A stretch of 64,000 nucleotides of DNA. Source: SM1-73 sp964588305. Its GTDB lineage: Bacteria > Zixibacteria > MSB-5A5 > SM1-73. Below the pieces are notes generated by a model. The model was not told the DNA's origin. It worked only from the letters and a program-made list of their open reading frames with translations, and searched no databases. Every line of letters begins with the position of its first letter. Positions within the stretch are counted from its first letter, which is position 1. The stretch spans positions 62,001 through 126,000 of the forward strand of contig CAZPOP010000003.1 of NCBI GenBank assembly GCA_964588305.1. The letters run 5' to 3'. This document shows, one piece after another, positions 17,374-26,607 of this stretch. A program made the position numbers and the translations under genes.

Positions 17374-17881
17374 TCTTGCATAATGGACCCGGTCTGACAA
17401 GCAGGCCCGGCCAGGTGTCTAACTTCTCTCCCAACCGATGAAACGGATGATAGGCGAGCTCCGGAGAAGAGCATAAACCCAAAAGAATCGCCCATTTGGG
17501 CACTCCAAAACCCCCTTTTGCAGCTCGCCCTTCAATTCCTGCCCCGGAATATACCTGGCCTGACGACTAGACCGAGCCACCCGCCGCTACCAGAACCTTG
17601 GGTAAACAAGCACGGGGGAATGCCCGACAACCTGTGTGCCGGGTCCTCGGAAGAGCAAAATCGTTACAACTTTGATGGTGAAACATATATCTCCACTGTT
17701 TATAGGAGGCCCAACTGTGGCATAAACCGTATGGTAAAGGAACGAGATATGATTAAGGGAGAGCAAAAAAAATTGAAAAAACAAACGTCAGAACCGTCAG
17801 AACCATCAGAAACGTCAGATCCTTCAGATTGATTGTCGGGCAGCCCCGCCTTCGGCGGGACAGCCCGACCTACGAGACTGC
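17374..17881 (+). other. Gene-poor stretch with repeat B copies and a hairpin
   Basis: Holds repeat B copies at 17387-17420 and 17553-17585, a possible tiny gene at 17749-17832, and a hairpin with arms GTCGGGC and GCCCGAC around CCGCC-TTC-GGCGG (about 17835-17870), which may terminate transcription toward tyrS. Confidence 0.55.
17749..17832 (+). CDS. Possible 27-residue peptide with SEP-type repeats
   Basis: ATG 17749 follows AAAGGAACGAGAT. The tail TSEPSEPSETSDPSD is encoded by five 9-bp tandem units (17784-17828). It could be a real small protein or only a microsatellite in frame; no family is recognisable. Confidence 0.25.
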   Translation: MIKGEQKKLKKQTSEPSEPSETSDPSD

Positions 17882-19108
17882 CTATTGCTTGCCAACCTTC
17901 CCAGAGATTTTATAAAATCGTCTTTTGCCCAGCTTAACCAATTTTTCCCCTTCCACCGGGACTTTCAAATCTTCATCATCTATTCTTTTATTATCAATAT
18001 AAAGCCCGCCCTGTTTTATCAATCTCCTCACCTCGCCGTTGGATTTGGCGCATCCAGCTTTGACTAGCATGTGAGGAATCCAGATTTCAGGCTCGTCGTG
18101 TTCAAAATGCATGATCGGTATTTCGTCGGGCAGCTCCTTTTTAGAAAAGACCTTTTCGAATTCCTGAAGGGCTTTGTCTGCCTCGTGTTCGCTGTAATAC
18201 ATCCTCACGATCTCTTTTCCCAATCTCTTTTTCAAGGTCATGGGATTGGTTTTTTCATCTTCCAATTCTTTTTTTATTTTGGGCAGATCATCTTCCGGAA
18301 TATCGGTTACCAACTCGAAATAGGGATAAATCAGATCATCCGGGATGGACATGATTTTGCCGAAAATCTCCTTGGGAGATTCTGCCACGCCGATGTAATT
18401 GCCCACCGATTTAGACATCCTCTGCACTCCGTCGGTTCCCGGCAATACCGGCATGGTCAAAATCACCTGAGGCTCCTGCCCGTATATTTCCTGAATCCCT
18501 CTTGCGGTCAAAAGATTAAACTTTTGCTCGGTGGCTCCGATTTCCACGTCCGCCTTTATCATCACCGAATCATACGCCTGCATCAAGGGATAGAAAAGCT
18601 CATGGATGCTTATGGGTATCTGATCCTTATATCTATTGGAGAAATCGTCTCTTTCCAAAATCCGGGCTACAGTGAATTTGGAAGCGAGATGCATCATGTC
18701 CTGAAAGCTCATCTTGCTGAACCACTCTCCGTTGAAGTGTACCTCGGTTTTTCCCTTCTCCACAACCTTGAAGAATTGCTTTTGGTACGTTTCCGCATTC
18801 TTTCTGACCTGGTCAAGCGTTAGCTGAGGTCTGGTCTCCGATCGCCCGGAGGGATCGCCCACCATTCCGGTGTAATCTCCGATGATGAGTACCACCTGAT
18901 GCCCTAACTCCTGAAAGTGCTTCAATTTTCTCAGGCAGACGGTGTGCCCCAAATGGATATCCGGGGCGGTGGGATCATAGCCCTGTTTTATCCTCAAAGG
19001 CTTATTCTCCTTGATCGATCTTTCTAATTTTCTGATAAAATCCTCTTCCGGCAAGACCTCTACCGTTCCCCGTTTGATGATCTTCAATTGCTCTTCTAAA
19101 CTCAACAT
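17882..19108 (-). CDS. tyrS: Tyrosyl-tRNA synthetase
   Basis: Charges tRNA-Tyr. Class I signatures are IHLGH (51-55, the HIGH motif) and RMSKS (230-234, the KMSKS motif). A C-terminal S4 RNA-binding domain follows (about 338-400, VKAGCAKSNGEVRRLIKQGG). It has 408 residues, the usual length of the TyrZ-like branch. GGAGG is five bases before ATG 19108. No T-box leader is apparent. Divergent from the penicillin-binding protein gene. Confidence 0.96.
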   Translation of the reverse strand: MLSLEEQLKIIKRGTVEVLPEEDFIRKLERSIKENKPLRIKQGYDPTAPDIHLGHTVCLRKLKHFQELGHQVVLIIGDYTGMVGDPSGRSETRPQLTLDQVRKNAETYQKQFFKVVEKGKTEVHFNGEWFSKMSFQDMMHLASKFTVARILERDDFSNRYKDQIPISIHELFYPLMQAYDSVMIKADVEIGATEQKFNLLTARGIQEIYGQEPQVILTMPVLPGTDGVQRMSKSVGNYIGVAESPKEIFGKIMSIPDDLIYPYFELVTDIPEDDLPKIKKELEDEKTNPMTLKKRLGKEIVRMYYSEHEADKALQEFEKVFSKKELPDEIPIMHFEHDEPEIWIPHMLVKAGCAKSNGEVRRLIKQGGLYIDNKRIDDEDLKVPVEGEKLVKLGKRRFYKISGKVGKQ

Positions 19109-19427
19109 CTATCCTCCACAGCGCGAAAGGAAATACTATTATGGCGATTACGCCGTTGGCGGGATGGCTGTGCCTGTTTTTAGTACCCTTATTTGGAGAG
19201 TCAGGACAGGGACAAGCCCTGTCCCTACACAAGACTTCCATACAAGTTTTCCAACGCACGCTTCACCCGACCCAATCAATACTACAAGAAAAGGGTCACA
19301 AAATCAAGCCAATTTTCTCTTGACTCTCCTTCTAATACTCTTTAGGTTCTAATCGTAACTTGATGAGAGTTCTTTAACGGATGTAATCTGAAGAGTATTG
19401 CGTGGGCAAGCGTTACCATTCCCCGGT

Positions 19428-21593
19428 ATGGACATAAAGGACAAAATAGCTTCTCTTAAGCGCTTCGTCATAAGAAAAAAGAAGCCTCTAATCATTGGCG
19501 GGTCGATCCTTCTTGTTCTGCTCCTTTTGGTAGGGGTGATTAGAACTTACTATGTGTTAGAAAAGGATTTGCCGTCCTTGTCGCAGCTGCACAATATCGA
19601 GCCGAGCCTGATCACCAAGGTTTACTCCGCCAACGGCGAGGTGATCAAAGAATTCTACACCGAAAGAAGAATCCTGATTCCTTTGAAAAGGATGCCTCCT
19701 TACTTAATAGACGCTCTTCTGGCTACCGAGGACCGCAGATTCTTCAAGCACTGGGGAGTAAGTCTGTTATCCATGTGTCGCGCCGTGTGGGTTAGTTTTT
19801 GGTCGGGAGAGCGGATAAAAGCAACCAGCACCATCACTCAGCAGCTGGCTCGAACTCTGTTTCTCACCCCGGAGAGAACCATCTCTCGCAAGACTAAGGA
19901 AATATTGACGGCCGCAAAGATCGAAAGCAACTATTCCAAAGAAGAAATTCTGGAGATGTATTTGAATCAATGTTATTTTGGCAAAGGTGCTTACGGAATT
20001 CAGGCGGCGGCCTTGCGTTATTTCAACAAGAACGTGGAGGAGCTTTCCATCTCCGAGTCTGCAGTCCTCATCGGAATCCCCAAAAACCCAAGCCGATATT
20101 CCCCCATCGATCATCCCAAATTGGCGCAGTTGAGAAGAGACGTGGTATTGAATGCGATGAGGGATTTCGGAAGAATAACCGGGGAGTTGGCTGACAGTCT
20201 GAAGAAGCTTCCTTTGGAGACCAATCCCAGCACCCTTCCCACCGGTGAAGCTCCATATTTCACGGAGATGGTCAGGCAATATTTGGAAGATAGGTACGGG
20301 GAGGACGCACTGTATCGTGAGGGGCTCTCTGTTTACACCACGTTGAATCTGGACCTGCAGAAAGCCGCCGAGGAGGCATTGATGACCCAACTGGATTGGC
20401 TCCAAAAGAACATGGAGAGCGCCCGTACACTTCGGGATACAAGTTACACCGTTGTGGTAACCGATTCTGCCGACGGAGAACCGACTCAGGGGAGGGTGTA
20501 TAAACAGATCCAGGGAGCTGTTATGTCGCTGGAGAATAGGACCGGCGATATCCTGGTGATGATAGGCGGAAAGGATTTTGAGCACAGCCAGTTCAATCGC
20601 GCGGTTCAGGCAAAAAGGCAGCCCGGATCTGGCTTCAAACCCTTCATATATACCGCCGCCATCGACAACGGGGCCAGACCAATCGATATCATGTATGACA
20701 CCCCCTTCTCCGTTATCGGAGAGGATGGGCAAGAGTGGAGCCCGGAGAATTTCGATGAAATCTTCAGAGGACCGGTCACCTTGAGGGAAGGCCTGGCCAA
20801 ATCCATAAACGTGATCTCGGCCAGGCTGATAGAGAAGGTTACTCCCCAGCAGACCATATTCTATGCTTCCAACATGGGGATCAAATCCCCGCTTGCCCCC
20901 TATCCGTCGTTGGCTTTGGGCACCTCCGAGGTGACTGTTGAAGAGATCGTCTCCGCTTTTTCCGTCTTTCCCAATCAAGGAATCAAGGTGGCACCCAGAT
21001 ATATCCTCAAGATCACCGATCGTTATGGAAACACCCTGGAGGAAAGCAGAACCTCCAGAAGGGAAGAAGTGTTAAGCGCACAAACCGCCTACATCATGAC
21101 CACCATGCTTGAATCCGTCGTCAACAAGGGGACCGGTCAGGGCGCCAGAGCCAGAGGGTTTTATCGTCCCGCCGGAGGAAAGACCGGCACTTCGGACAAC
21201 TGCACGGACAACTGGTTTATCGGCTTCACCCCCCAGATTACCACCGGGGTGTGGATAGGATATGATGACAAGACCGTGATTGGCAAAAACATCACCGGCG
21301 CCCACACCGCCTTACCGGCCTGGTCGGATTTCATGGCAAAAGCACACGACAGCCTGGAGGTGAAAGACTTCGAGGTTCCCTCGGGAATCATTCTCAAAAC
21401 CGTCTGCCTGGAAAGCGGGCTTCTGGCGACCGACAGATGTCCCCGCATCATAATGGATGCCTTCACCGAAGAAACCCTGCCCAAAGAATCTTGTGACCTT
21501 CATCGTTCCGAAGAACCCCCGGACACCTCAGGAATGAAACTGTTCGAGGTAAAGGAGCAAAAACAGAAGAGAAAGGGCTGGATACATTTTTGA
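19428..21593 (+). CDS. mrcA: Class A penicillin-binding protein (PBP1A-like)
   Basis: Bifunctional peptidoglycan synthase, 721 residues. A cytoplasmic basic stretch and a single membrane segment (LIIGGSILLVLLLLVGVI) precede the GT51 glycosyltransferase with catalytic Glu101 (TEDRRFFKHWG) and TSTITQQLARTLF (133-145). The transpeptidase has SGFK (nucleophile Ser401), SIN (459-461) and KTG (585-587). ATG 19428 is used; TTG 19398 would add ten residues, and neither has a strong ribosome binding site. A bidirectional terminator separates it from the cold-shock genes. Confidence 0.95.
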   Translation: MDIKDKIASLKRFVIRKKKPLIIGGSILLVLLLLVGVIRTYYVLEKDLPSLSQLHNIEPSLITKVYSANGEVIKEFYTERRILIPLKRMPPYLIDALLATEDRRFFKHWGVSLLSMCRAVWVSFWSGERIKATSTITQQLARTLFLTPERTISRKTKEILTAAKIESNYSKEEILEMYLNQCYFGKGAYGIQAAALRYFNKNVEELSISESAVLIGIPKNPSRYSPIDHPKLAQLRRDVVLNAMRDFGRITGELADSLKKLPLETNPSTLPTGEAPYFTEMVRQYLEDRYGEDALYREGLSVYTTLNLDLQKAAEEALMTQLDWLQKNMESARTLRDTSYTVVVTDSADGEPTQGRVYKQIQGAVMSLENRTGDILVMIGGKDFEHSQFNRAVQAKRQPGSGFKPFIYTAAIDNGARPIDIMYDTPFSVIGEDGQEWSPENFDEIFRGPVTLREGLAKSINVISARLIEKVTPQQTIFYASNMGIKSPLAPYPSLALGTSEVTVEEIVSAFSVFPNQGIKVAPRYILKITDRYGNTLEESRTSRREEVLSAQTAYIMTTMLESVVNKGTGQGARARGFYRPAGGKTGTSDNCTDNWFIGFTPQITTGVWIGYDDKTVIGKNITGAHTALPAWSDFMAKAHDSLEVKDFEVPSGIILKTVCLESGLLATDRCPRIIMDAFTEETLPKESCDLHRSEEPPDTSGMKLFEVKEQKQKRKGWIHF

Positions 21594-21723
21594 GATCTAC
21601 CGGCGGGCGTGGATCAATGCTAGGGATAGACTTTTCGTGTCGAGACTCCCGTCATGACACCACGAATCTCCGTCAGGGATTCTTGAAATAGCTACAACAA
21701 ACTTTTCTTGAGTATGTCTCATT

Positions 21724-21767
21724 AAAAGACCCCAAAAAGCCCAGATGGACTCTTTGGGGTCTCTTTT
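21724..21767. terminator. Bidirectional terminator
   Basis: GACCCCAAAA (21728-21737) pairs with TTTTGGGGTC-like bases at 21752-21761. A-rich sequence precedes and T-rich sequence follows the stem, so it can stop both the penicillin-binding protein transcript (plus) and the cold-shock transcript (minus). Confidence 0.8.
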
Positions 21768-21788
21768 GAGCAAAGGTTGGTTTATAGT

Positions 21789-21992
21789 TTATATCTTAGT
21801 CACGTTGGTCGCCTGCGGACCCTTGGGGCCTTCGACGACATCGAAGCTGACTTCCTGACCTTCCCGTAAGGTTTTGAAACCTTCGTCCTGGATAGCCGAG
21901 AAGTGCACGAAAACATCCTTGCCCCCATCCTCTTCTTCTATGAAGCCAAACCCCTTGGCATCATTAAACCACTTTACCTTGCCTGTGGCCAA
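21789..21992 (-). CDS. Cold-shock protein, copy 1
   Basis: A 67-residue single cold-shock domain that binds single-stranded RNA. RNP1 (KGFGFIEEE) and RNP2 (VFVHFSAI) are intact. It differs from copy 2 at 22188-22391 at only three residues, and the flanking DNA is also similar, so the pair arose by tandem duplication. Confidence 0.95.
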   Translation of the reverse strand: MATGKVKWFNDAKGFGFIEEEDGGKDVFVHFSAIQDEGFKTLREGQEVSFDVVEGPKGPQATNVTKI

Positions 21993-22187
21993 ATCCTTTC
22001 ACCGCCTTTCAAAAACTGAAATTTGACACTTCCCAGCCCTGTGAAAAGCCCGATATTTCGGTGTTGATATCCGTACGGCTTCCATCGTGGTTTCGTGGCT
22101 CAACTTCAAATATGTTCTGCCTCCCATCGAGCACACGCGGCACCACTTGAGGTTATCCGAGGGCGGGATTCACCAAAAGTGGTTATT

Positions 22188-22391
22188 CTATATCTTAACC
22201 ACGTTGGTCGCCTGCGGACCCTTGGGGCCTTCGACGACGTCGAAGCTGACTTCCTGACCTTCCCGTAAGGTTTTGAAACCTTCATCCTGGATAGCCGAGA
22301 AGTGGACGAAAACATCCTTGCCCCCATCCTCTTGTTCTATGAAGCCAAATCCCTTGGCATCGTTGAACCATTTTATCTTACCTGTGGCCAA
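22188..22391 (-). CDS. Cold-shock protein, copy 2
   Basis: Twin of the previous gene: 67 residues, RNP1 KGFGFIEQE, RNP2 VFVHFSAI. The 195-bp spacer between the two contains no gene and includes a second similar leader, so each copy may be transcribed separately and responsive to cold through its leader RNA, as in other csp genes (inference). Confidence 0.95.
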   Translation of the reverse strand: MATGKIKWFNDAKGFGFIEQEDGGKDVFVHFSAIQDEGFKTLREGQEVSFDVVEGPKGPQATNVVKI

Positions 22392-22960
22392 ATCTTTTCA
22401 CCACCTTTCAAAAGCTAAGGTTTGAAACTTCCCCAGCCCCACGAAAAAATCAGAGTCTCTGGTTTTGAGATCAGCATGGTTCCCTCGTGGCTGGCACTCT
22501 CTGCTTTTTGCCTTCTCCTAAATAGCATATATAAAAAAACCCACGAAAATCGACCTTAAGTTTTCGTGGATTGAAAACTTCAAACCAACCAAAAACTTAC
22601 TTCAACTTTCTTACTACATACCCTACAGCAGTAAAATAACCGCTAAAGCTTTTTTGTCAAGAAAAATCTTTCAGAATCCACCAAAATTACCCTGTCTTGA
22701 ATCTGTGCATTTTTTCCTTTTATCGGCACCACAAGGGCAAAGATTTACCGGAATTCTCAGAATTGGCCACCAGTGTTTGCCAGACTCTCAACTCTCTGCC
22801 TTCGAATCGCTTCCCCACGCCAGGGAAAAAGGGGCCCCAAACGCCCTGTTTGGATAAAAGTCAGGATAGCAGACTTTAGTATTATCCACTACATCTTTTT
22901 GATTTTAACTTTAATGTGATAGTCATAAAAGCTGCAGGGCACAAGCTTTGGCCTTGGGTC
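22392..22960 (-). other. Intergenic stretch with a terminator
   Basis: Leader of cold-shock copy 2 and downstream sequence of the ABC permease gene. The only strong feature is the hairpin at 22532-22569; no gene is supportable. Confidence 0.5.
22532..22569 (-). terminator. Rho-independent terminator (minus strand)
   Basis: CCACGAAAA (22541-22549) and TTTTCGTGG (22561-22569) form the stem; the A run at 22533-22539 is a T run on the minus strand. It would end transcripts coming from the NatAB-type operon. Confidence 0.75.
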
Positions 22961-24160
22961 TTAGGTTCGGAATAAAACCTCTTCTTTCTCAAAAAGCCTC
23001 TTGGTCACGAAGATCGAAAACCCGGCGTAAATCAGAGTGGAAATGAAAATCAGGAGGATAAAACCCCATTGGTAGGACCCCATCAGAACCTCCTTCGCCG
23101 CCAGAGAAACATTGACTATAGGAATGAAAACCAGCCGCCAATCCAGTTCGAATCCGGGGAGAAAGGAGATCATTGCCGGGAGTATCACCAAAAACATCAA
23201 AGGGGTGATGTAACTTTGTGCCTCCTTGTAGCTCTTGGCGAAAAGGGCAACGGATAAGAGTACGGAGCTGAAAAGACAAGCGATGGGAATCATCAGCACC
23301 AGAAGCAAAAGTATGGACAAAGGTCTTATGCTGAATTGAATCTGCTGTTCGGCAGCAAATTGTCCGATCTTGGCAAATCCAAAGCCTGCGGTAAGGCTCA
23401 TGCTGGCGGTGGCCAGAATTATGGTTATCACCGAAGCGGTCAAAACCGTCAGGAACTTCCCCGCGGCGATGTCCAGACGGGAAACCGGCGTGACCAGAAT
23501 CGTTTCCAATGTCCCTCTCTCCTTTTCTCCGGCAGTCAAATCTATGGCCGGATACATGGCACCGGTCATGGCCAATATCACAATCATGTATGGCAAAAAC
23601 ATGGCCAGCATAAATCCGCCCATCTTCTCCTTGGGTGCGAGATTTTTTGTGCTTATCTTTATGGGATGGAGCAAGGATCTCTCGATTTGGCGCTCCCTGA
23701 GCCTTCCGGTTACCACGCTATCCTGATAGTCTTTCAGCCTATCTTTTAGCTTATCCGAGGTGATCTCTGATTTCAGCTCCGCGGCATCATAATAGATGAT
23801 CGCCTCGGTGCTGTCTTCCTCGCTCAGCCTTTTCTCAAAGTCTGCCGGAAACTCCAAGGCGGCAGAGATCCTCTTCTCCTTCAAAGCAGGCTCAAAATCG
23901 TCCTCCTCAACTATCTCGAAAGTTTTGCCGTCCTCAATCAAAGAGACAAAGGCGGGAGCGAATTCCTTCCCTATGATTGCGATCTTGGCAACCTCCGCCT
24001 CTGTCTTTTTTATCATCATCACCATCACCCCACTCGCTCCGATCATCAGCACGGGAAAGAGAATAATGGGTATCAAAATCATGGAGATGAGGGTTCGTCT
24101 GTCCCTCAAAGTGTCCAACATCTCCTTGAAATAGATTATTTTTACCTTTCTTAAGTTCAT
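22961..24160 (-). CDS. ABC-2 type permease (NatB-like)
   Basis: Membrane subunit of a type-2 ABC exporter, 399 residues. One N-terminal membrane helix (about 22-44), a long extracytoplasmic domain (about 45-170), then five to six helices in the C-terminal half, beginning with FMLAMFLPYMIVILAM. The motif EKERGTLETILVTPVSR is typical of NatB/ABC-2 permeases. It follows its ATPase gene by 96 bp on the same strand. Export of Na+ is known for NatAB of Bacillus; the substrate here is unknown. Confidence 0.88.
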   Translation of the reverse strand: MNLRKVKIIYFKEMLDTLRDRRTLISMILIPIILFPVLMIGASGVMVMMIKKTEAEVAKIAIIGKEFAPAFVSLIEDGKTFEIVEEDDFEPALKEKRISAALEFPADFEKRLSEEDSTEAIIYYDAAELKSEITSDKLKDRLKDYQDSVVTGRLRERQIERSLLHPIKISTKNLAPKEKMGGFMLAMFLPYMIVILAMTGAMYPAIDLTAGEKERGTLETILVTPVSRLDIAAGKFLTVLTASVITIILATASMSLTAGFGFAKIGQFAAEQQIQFSIRPLSILLLLVLMIPIACLFSSVLLSVALFAKSYKEAQSYITPLMFLVILPAMISFLPGFELDWRLVFIPIVNVSLAAKEVLMGSYQWGFILLIFISTLIYAGFSIFVTKRLFEKEEVLFRT

Positions 24161-24256
24161 GGTTGAAAGTTGAGAGTATAGAGTTTAGGGCGTAGGGTGA
24201 AATCCAATGATTGGGTTTTGTTTCCCTGTTTCCTGTGACTGGCTGCCGACCACCGA

Positions 24257-25000
24257 TCACCCTCCAGTGTCATCTCCTATGATCTTAACGAAGACATCGT
24301 CCAGCTCCTTCAAACCGGTTTTAGCCTGAAGCTGACTTAGGCTCCCCACCTCCAGGATTTTTCCTTTATGGATGATGGCAATATCATCACACAGTTTCCC
24401 CGCCTCCCACATGATATGAGTGGAGAAAAGAATGCACTTGTTCAGCTTTTTAGATTCTTTGATGAAGTCGATTATGCTCCGCGAGGTCACGACATCCAGG
24501 CCCAACGTGGGTTCATCCAAGATCAGGACTTCCGGGTTATTGACAAATGCTCTGGCAATGGAGACTTTCTGCTTCATGCCGGTGGAGAGTTTGTCTATCC
24601 TTCTTTCCCTGAACTCATTCATATCGATGGCACGGAAGATCTCGTCCACCCTGCCCTTAAGCTCCTTCTCGCCGATGTTATTGAGCCTTCCGAAGTAAAT
24701 CACCGTCTCCTCTGCGGTCAGTCTATTGTACAGTCCGGTATCGCCGGACAAGAATCCAATCTTCTCTTTAACCTTCTCCCGTTCTTGAATGATATCATAT
24801 CCGGCCACATTGGCCGATCCCGAGGTCGGTTTCAGGGCTGTGGATAAAAGGCGCATCAGAGTGGTTTTCCCCGCCCCGTTCAAACCCAAAAGGCCAAAGA
24901 CCCGTCCCGGCTTACATTCGATGTTGACCTGATCCACCGCCCTGATTTCCCCCCTTTTTTTGTCATAGAATATTTTGGTGAGATTGGAGGTGGTGATCAT
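24257..25000 (-). CDS. ABC transporter ATPase (NatA-like)
   Basis: Cytoplasmic nucleotide-binding subunit, 247 residues. Walker A is GLNGAGKTT (39-47), the signature is LSTGMKQ (138-144), Walker B is LILDEP (159-164), and the switch His is in STHIMWEA. It powers the adjacent ABC-2 permease. Confidence 0.93.
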   Translation of the reverse strand: MITTSNLTKIFYDKKRGEIRAVDQVNIECKPGRVFGLLGLNGAGKTTLMRLLSTALKPTSGSANVAGYDIIQEREKVKEKIGFLSGDTGLYNRLTAEETVIYFGRLNNIGEKELKGRVDEIFRAIDMNEFRERRIDKLSTGMKQKVSIARAFVNNPEVLILDEPTLGLDVVTSRSIIDFIKESKKLNKCILFSTHIMWEAGKLCDDIAIIHKGKILEVGSLSQLQAKTGLKELDDVFVKIIGDDTGG

Positions 25001-25113
25001 AAGGGAATTGATCTATCGAGATTCCTGTTCTTCTGATCCATCGAAGTACCCACTAGGAGGATTCTTGAAGCCGATCTAATGGTGAGGAAACCTGAGAAAG
25101 TCGCCTTAACTCT

Positions 25114-26541
25114 TTATCTGAAAGGAGATTTCCTTCTAACCATTTCCTCCCAGTGGTCATTTTTGACTTCCCCTTTGAGGTTGGAATGTACCAGTCTGCA
25201 AACTCCATAACCGTCTTCGTCTATGAAGATGAAATAGACTCCACCTTGCAACTCATTATAATTCCACTGCTCCCAGGATTTATTCTCCGCCGATAGGAGG
25301 TGCCTTTCTATATCGCTCGGTTCACCGTGCAGAATATAAATCCTTCCCATATCCATATTCCAGCCGTCTTTGGCTTCTCTAGTTCTGGAAAAATGGGAAT
25401 TTGCGTAACCTATACGCCTGTAATGCTCGATTTTGAATTCGTTGATGGGCGTGTCCGGATTGGGGTCTCTTTTTCTCCAAAACTCCTCTATGAATCTTCT
25501 TCTGCCCTCCGGAGTGAGTTGATCGAACATCTCCAGCTCTTTGGTGACGGCAATGTAGGCGACATCCTGCTCAAACCTGTCAACTTCTTCTGAGGACGCA
25601 AGGCTCCCTTCCCCTTCAGCCCCTTCGCTTAGGATGGTGAAATCCTTGGAGACAAACGCTTGCTGCTTGCTCTCTTCATCCTTTGCCTCCACTTGAAGGA
25701 TGTAATTCCCCTGGGGCAAAGTGGAGATGTTTATTCCACTTAACACCACCGCGGAATTTCCAGGCTTCTTTCGTGTTTGACTTCCAAAATCCTTCACTTT
25801 CTTTTCCGTCGAATCCAGCACGGAAAAGCTTAAGACATAATCTGAGTCGGCACCAGGCAAAACGGTCAGATTATAAAGCTCTGCATAGCAATACACAATG
25901 CCCATGCCGTGAGTGAAGACTCCCGACGGGTTGGGTAATATCTTTCTTCCCGCTTTGGTGAACCTGCCGGTGCCGGTATCCGGTTCTATCTGGAAGGCTA
26001 ATTCCATATCGCTCAGTAAAAGAGCGTCTTCCCCAAATGCTCTGGCCTTCAACTCCAGGTTTGCTTCTCCCCGGTGCTCGGAACCAAGGTCAGTCACCGA
26101 AAACTTCATCAGATAATCACCTGGCCGTAAAAGGACCGCAGCCTCATCTAAGATCATATAGTCCGCCTGTGCATCCTCCGGACGGTCCACCCTGGATCGA
26201 CGGTTCCACATACGGTTCTCCACCGTGTCCCCCAACTGGTCCTCGATGGTCAGGTTCAAAAAGAGGCTGGCCTCGTAGATTTCTCCCTCCCGGGCGAACT
26301 CCAATTCTCCCCTATTAAACGAATAATAAATCTCCAGATAACTCAGACTAGTGTCAGGCCAGTTTCGGAAGCAGGCATAATCAAGCCACAAATGGAGGCT
26401 GGCGGTGCCTTCCTGCGGAAGGACTTCCCCGGCTAGGGAAAAAAGACAGAGAAGCAAAACCAAGGAAGTCGAAAAGATGGCAAAACCTGCGTCTCTACGT
26501 TTCCAGGAGGACGAGCAAGGGCGACTCATAGTTTTCAGCAT
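25114..26541 (-). CDS. GWxTD-domain secreted protein, copy A
   Basis: Exported protein of 475 residues with a signal peptide (about 18-42) and beta-rich middle. The C-terminal GWxTD domain is centred on GWNMDMGRIYILHGEP (393-408), preceded by the typical FWRKRDPNPDTPINEF. The domain is characteristic of Acidobacteria and FCB-type candidate phyla; its function is unknown. GAGAGG precedes ATG 26541. It lies just upstream of the NatAB-type genes and after a second GWxTD gene, suggesting one operon. Confidence 0.85.
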   Translation of the reverse strand: MLKTMSRPCSSSWKRRDAGFAIFSTSLVLLLCLFSLAGEVLPQEGTASLHLWLDYACFRNWPDTSLSYLEIYYSFNRGELEFAREGEIYEASLFLNLTIEDQLGDTVENRMWNRRSRVDRPEDAQADYMILDEAAVLLRPGDYLMKFSVTDLGSEHRGEANLELKARAFGEDALLLSDMELAFQIEPDTGTGRFTKAGRKILPNPSGVFTHGMGIVYCYAELYNLTVLPGADSDYVLSFSVLDSTEKKVKDFGSQTRKKPGNSAVVLSGINISTLPQGNYILQVEAKDEESKQQAFVSKDFTILSEGAEGEGSLASSEEVDRFEQDVAYIAVTKELEMFDQLTPEGRRRFIEEFWRKRDPNPDTPINEFKIEHYRRIGYANSHFSRTREAKDGWNMDMGRIYILHGEPSDIERHLLSAENKSWEQWNYNELQGGVYFIFIDEDGYGVCRLVHSNLKGEVKNDHWEEMVRRKSPFR

Positions 26542-26607
26542 GTCCAGTACCTCTCACCTAAAAGTGGGAAAAGATAGTCCTCTGTGATTCTCTCTTTGCT
26601 TCTGTAA

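Noticed and set aside
13013..17585. Firm call of a chromosomal integron
   Set aside because: R-box-like motifs are partly degenerate and no integrase gene is visible, so it is reported only as cassette-like.
17518..17832. Open frame of 104 codons before tyrS
   Set aside because: Its first part crosses repeat B and has no ribosome binding site; only the last 27 codons are kept as a weak candidate.
19767..20978. Long minus-strand frame opposite the penicillin-binding protein
   Set aside because: It mirrors a gene with all catalytic motifs intact; no start signal or family match.
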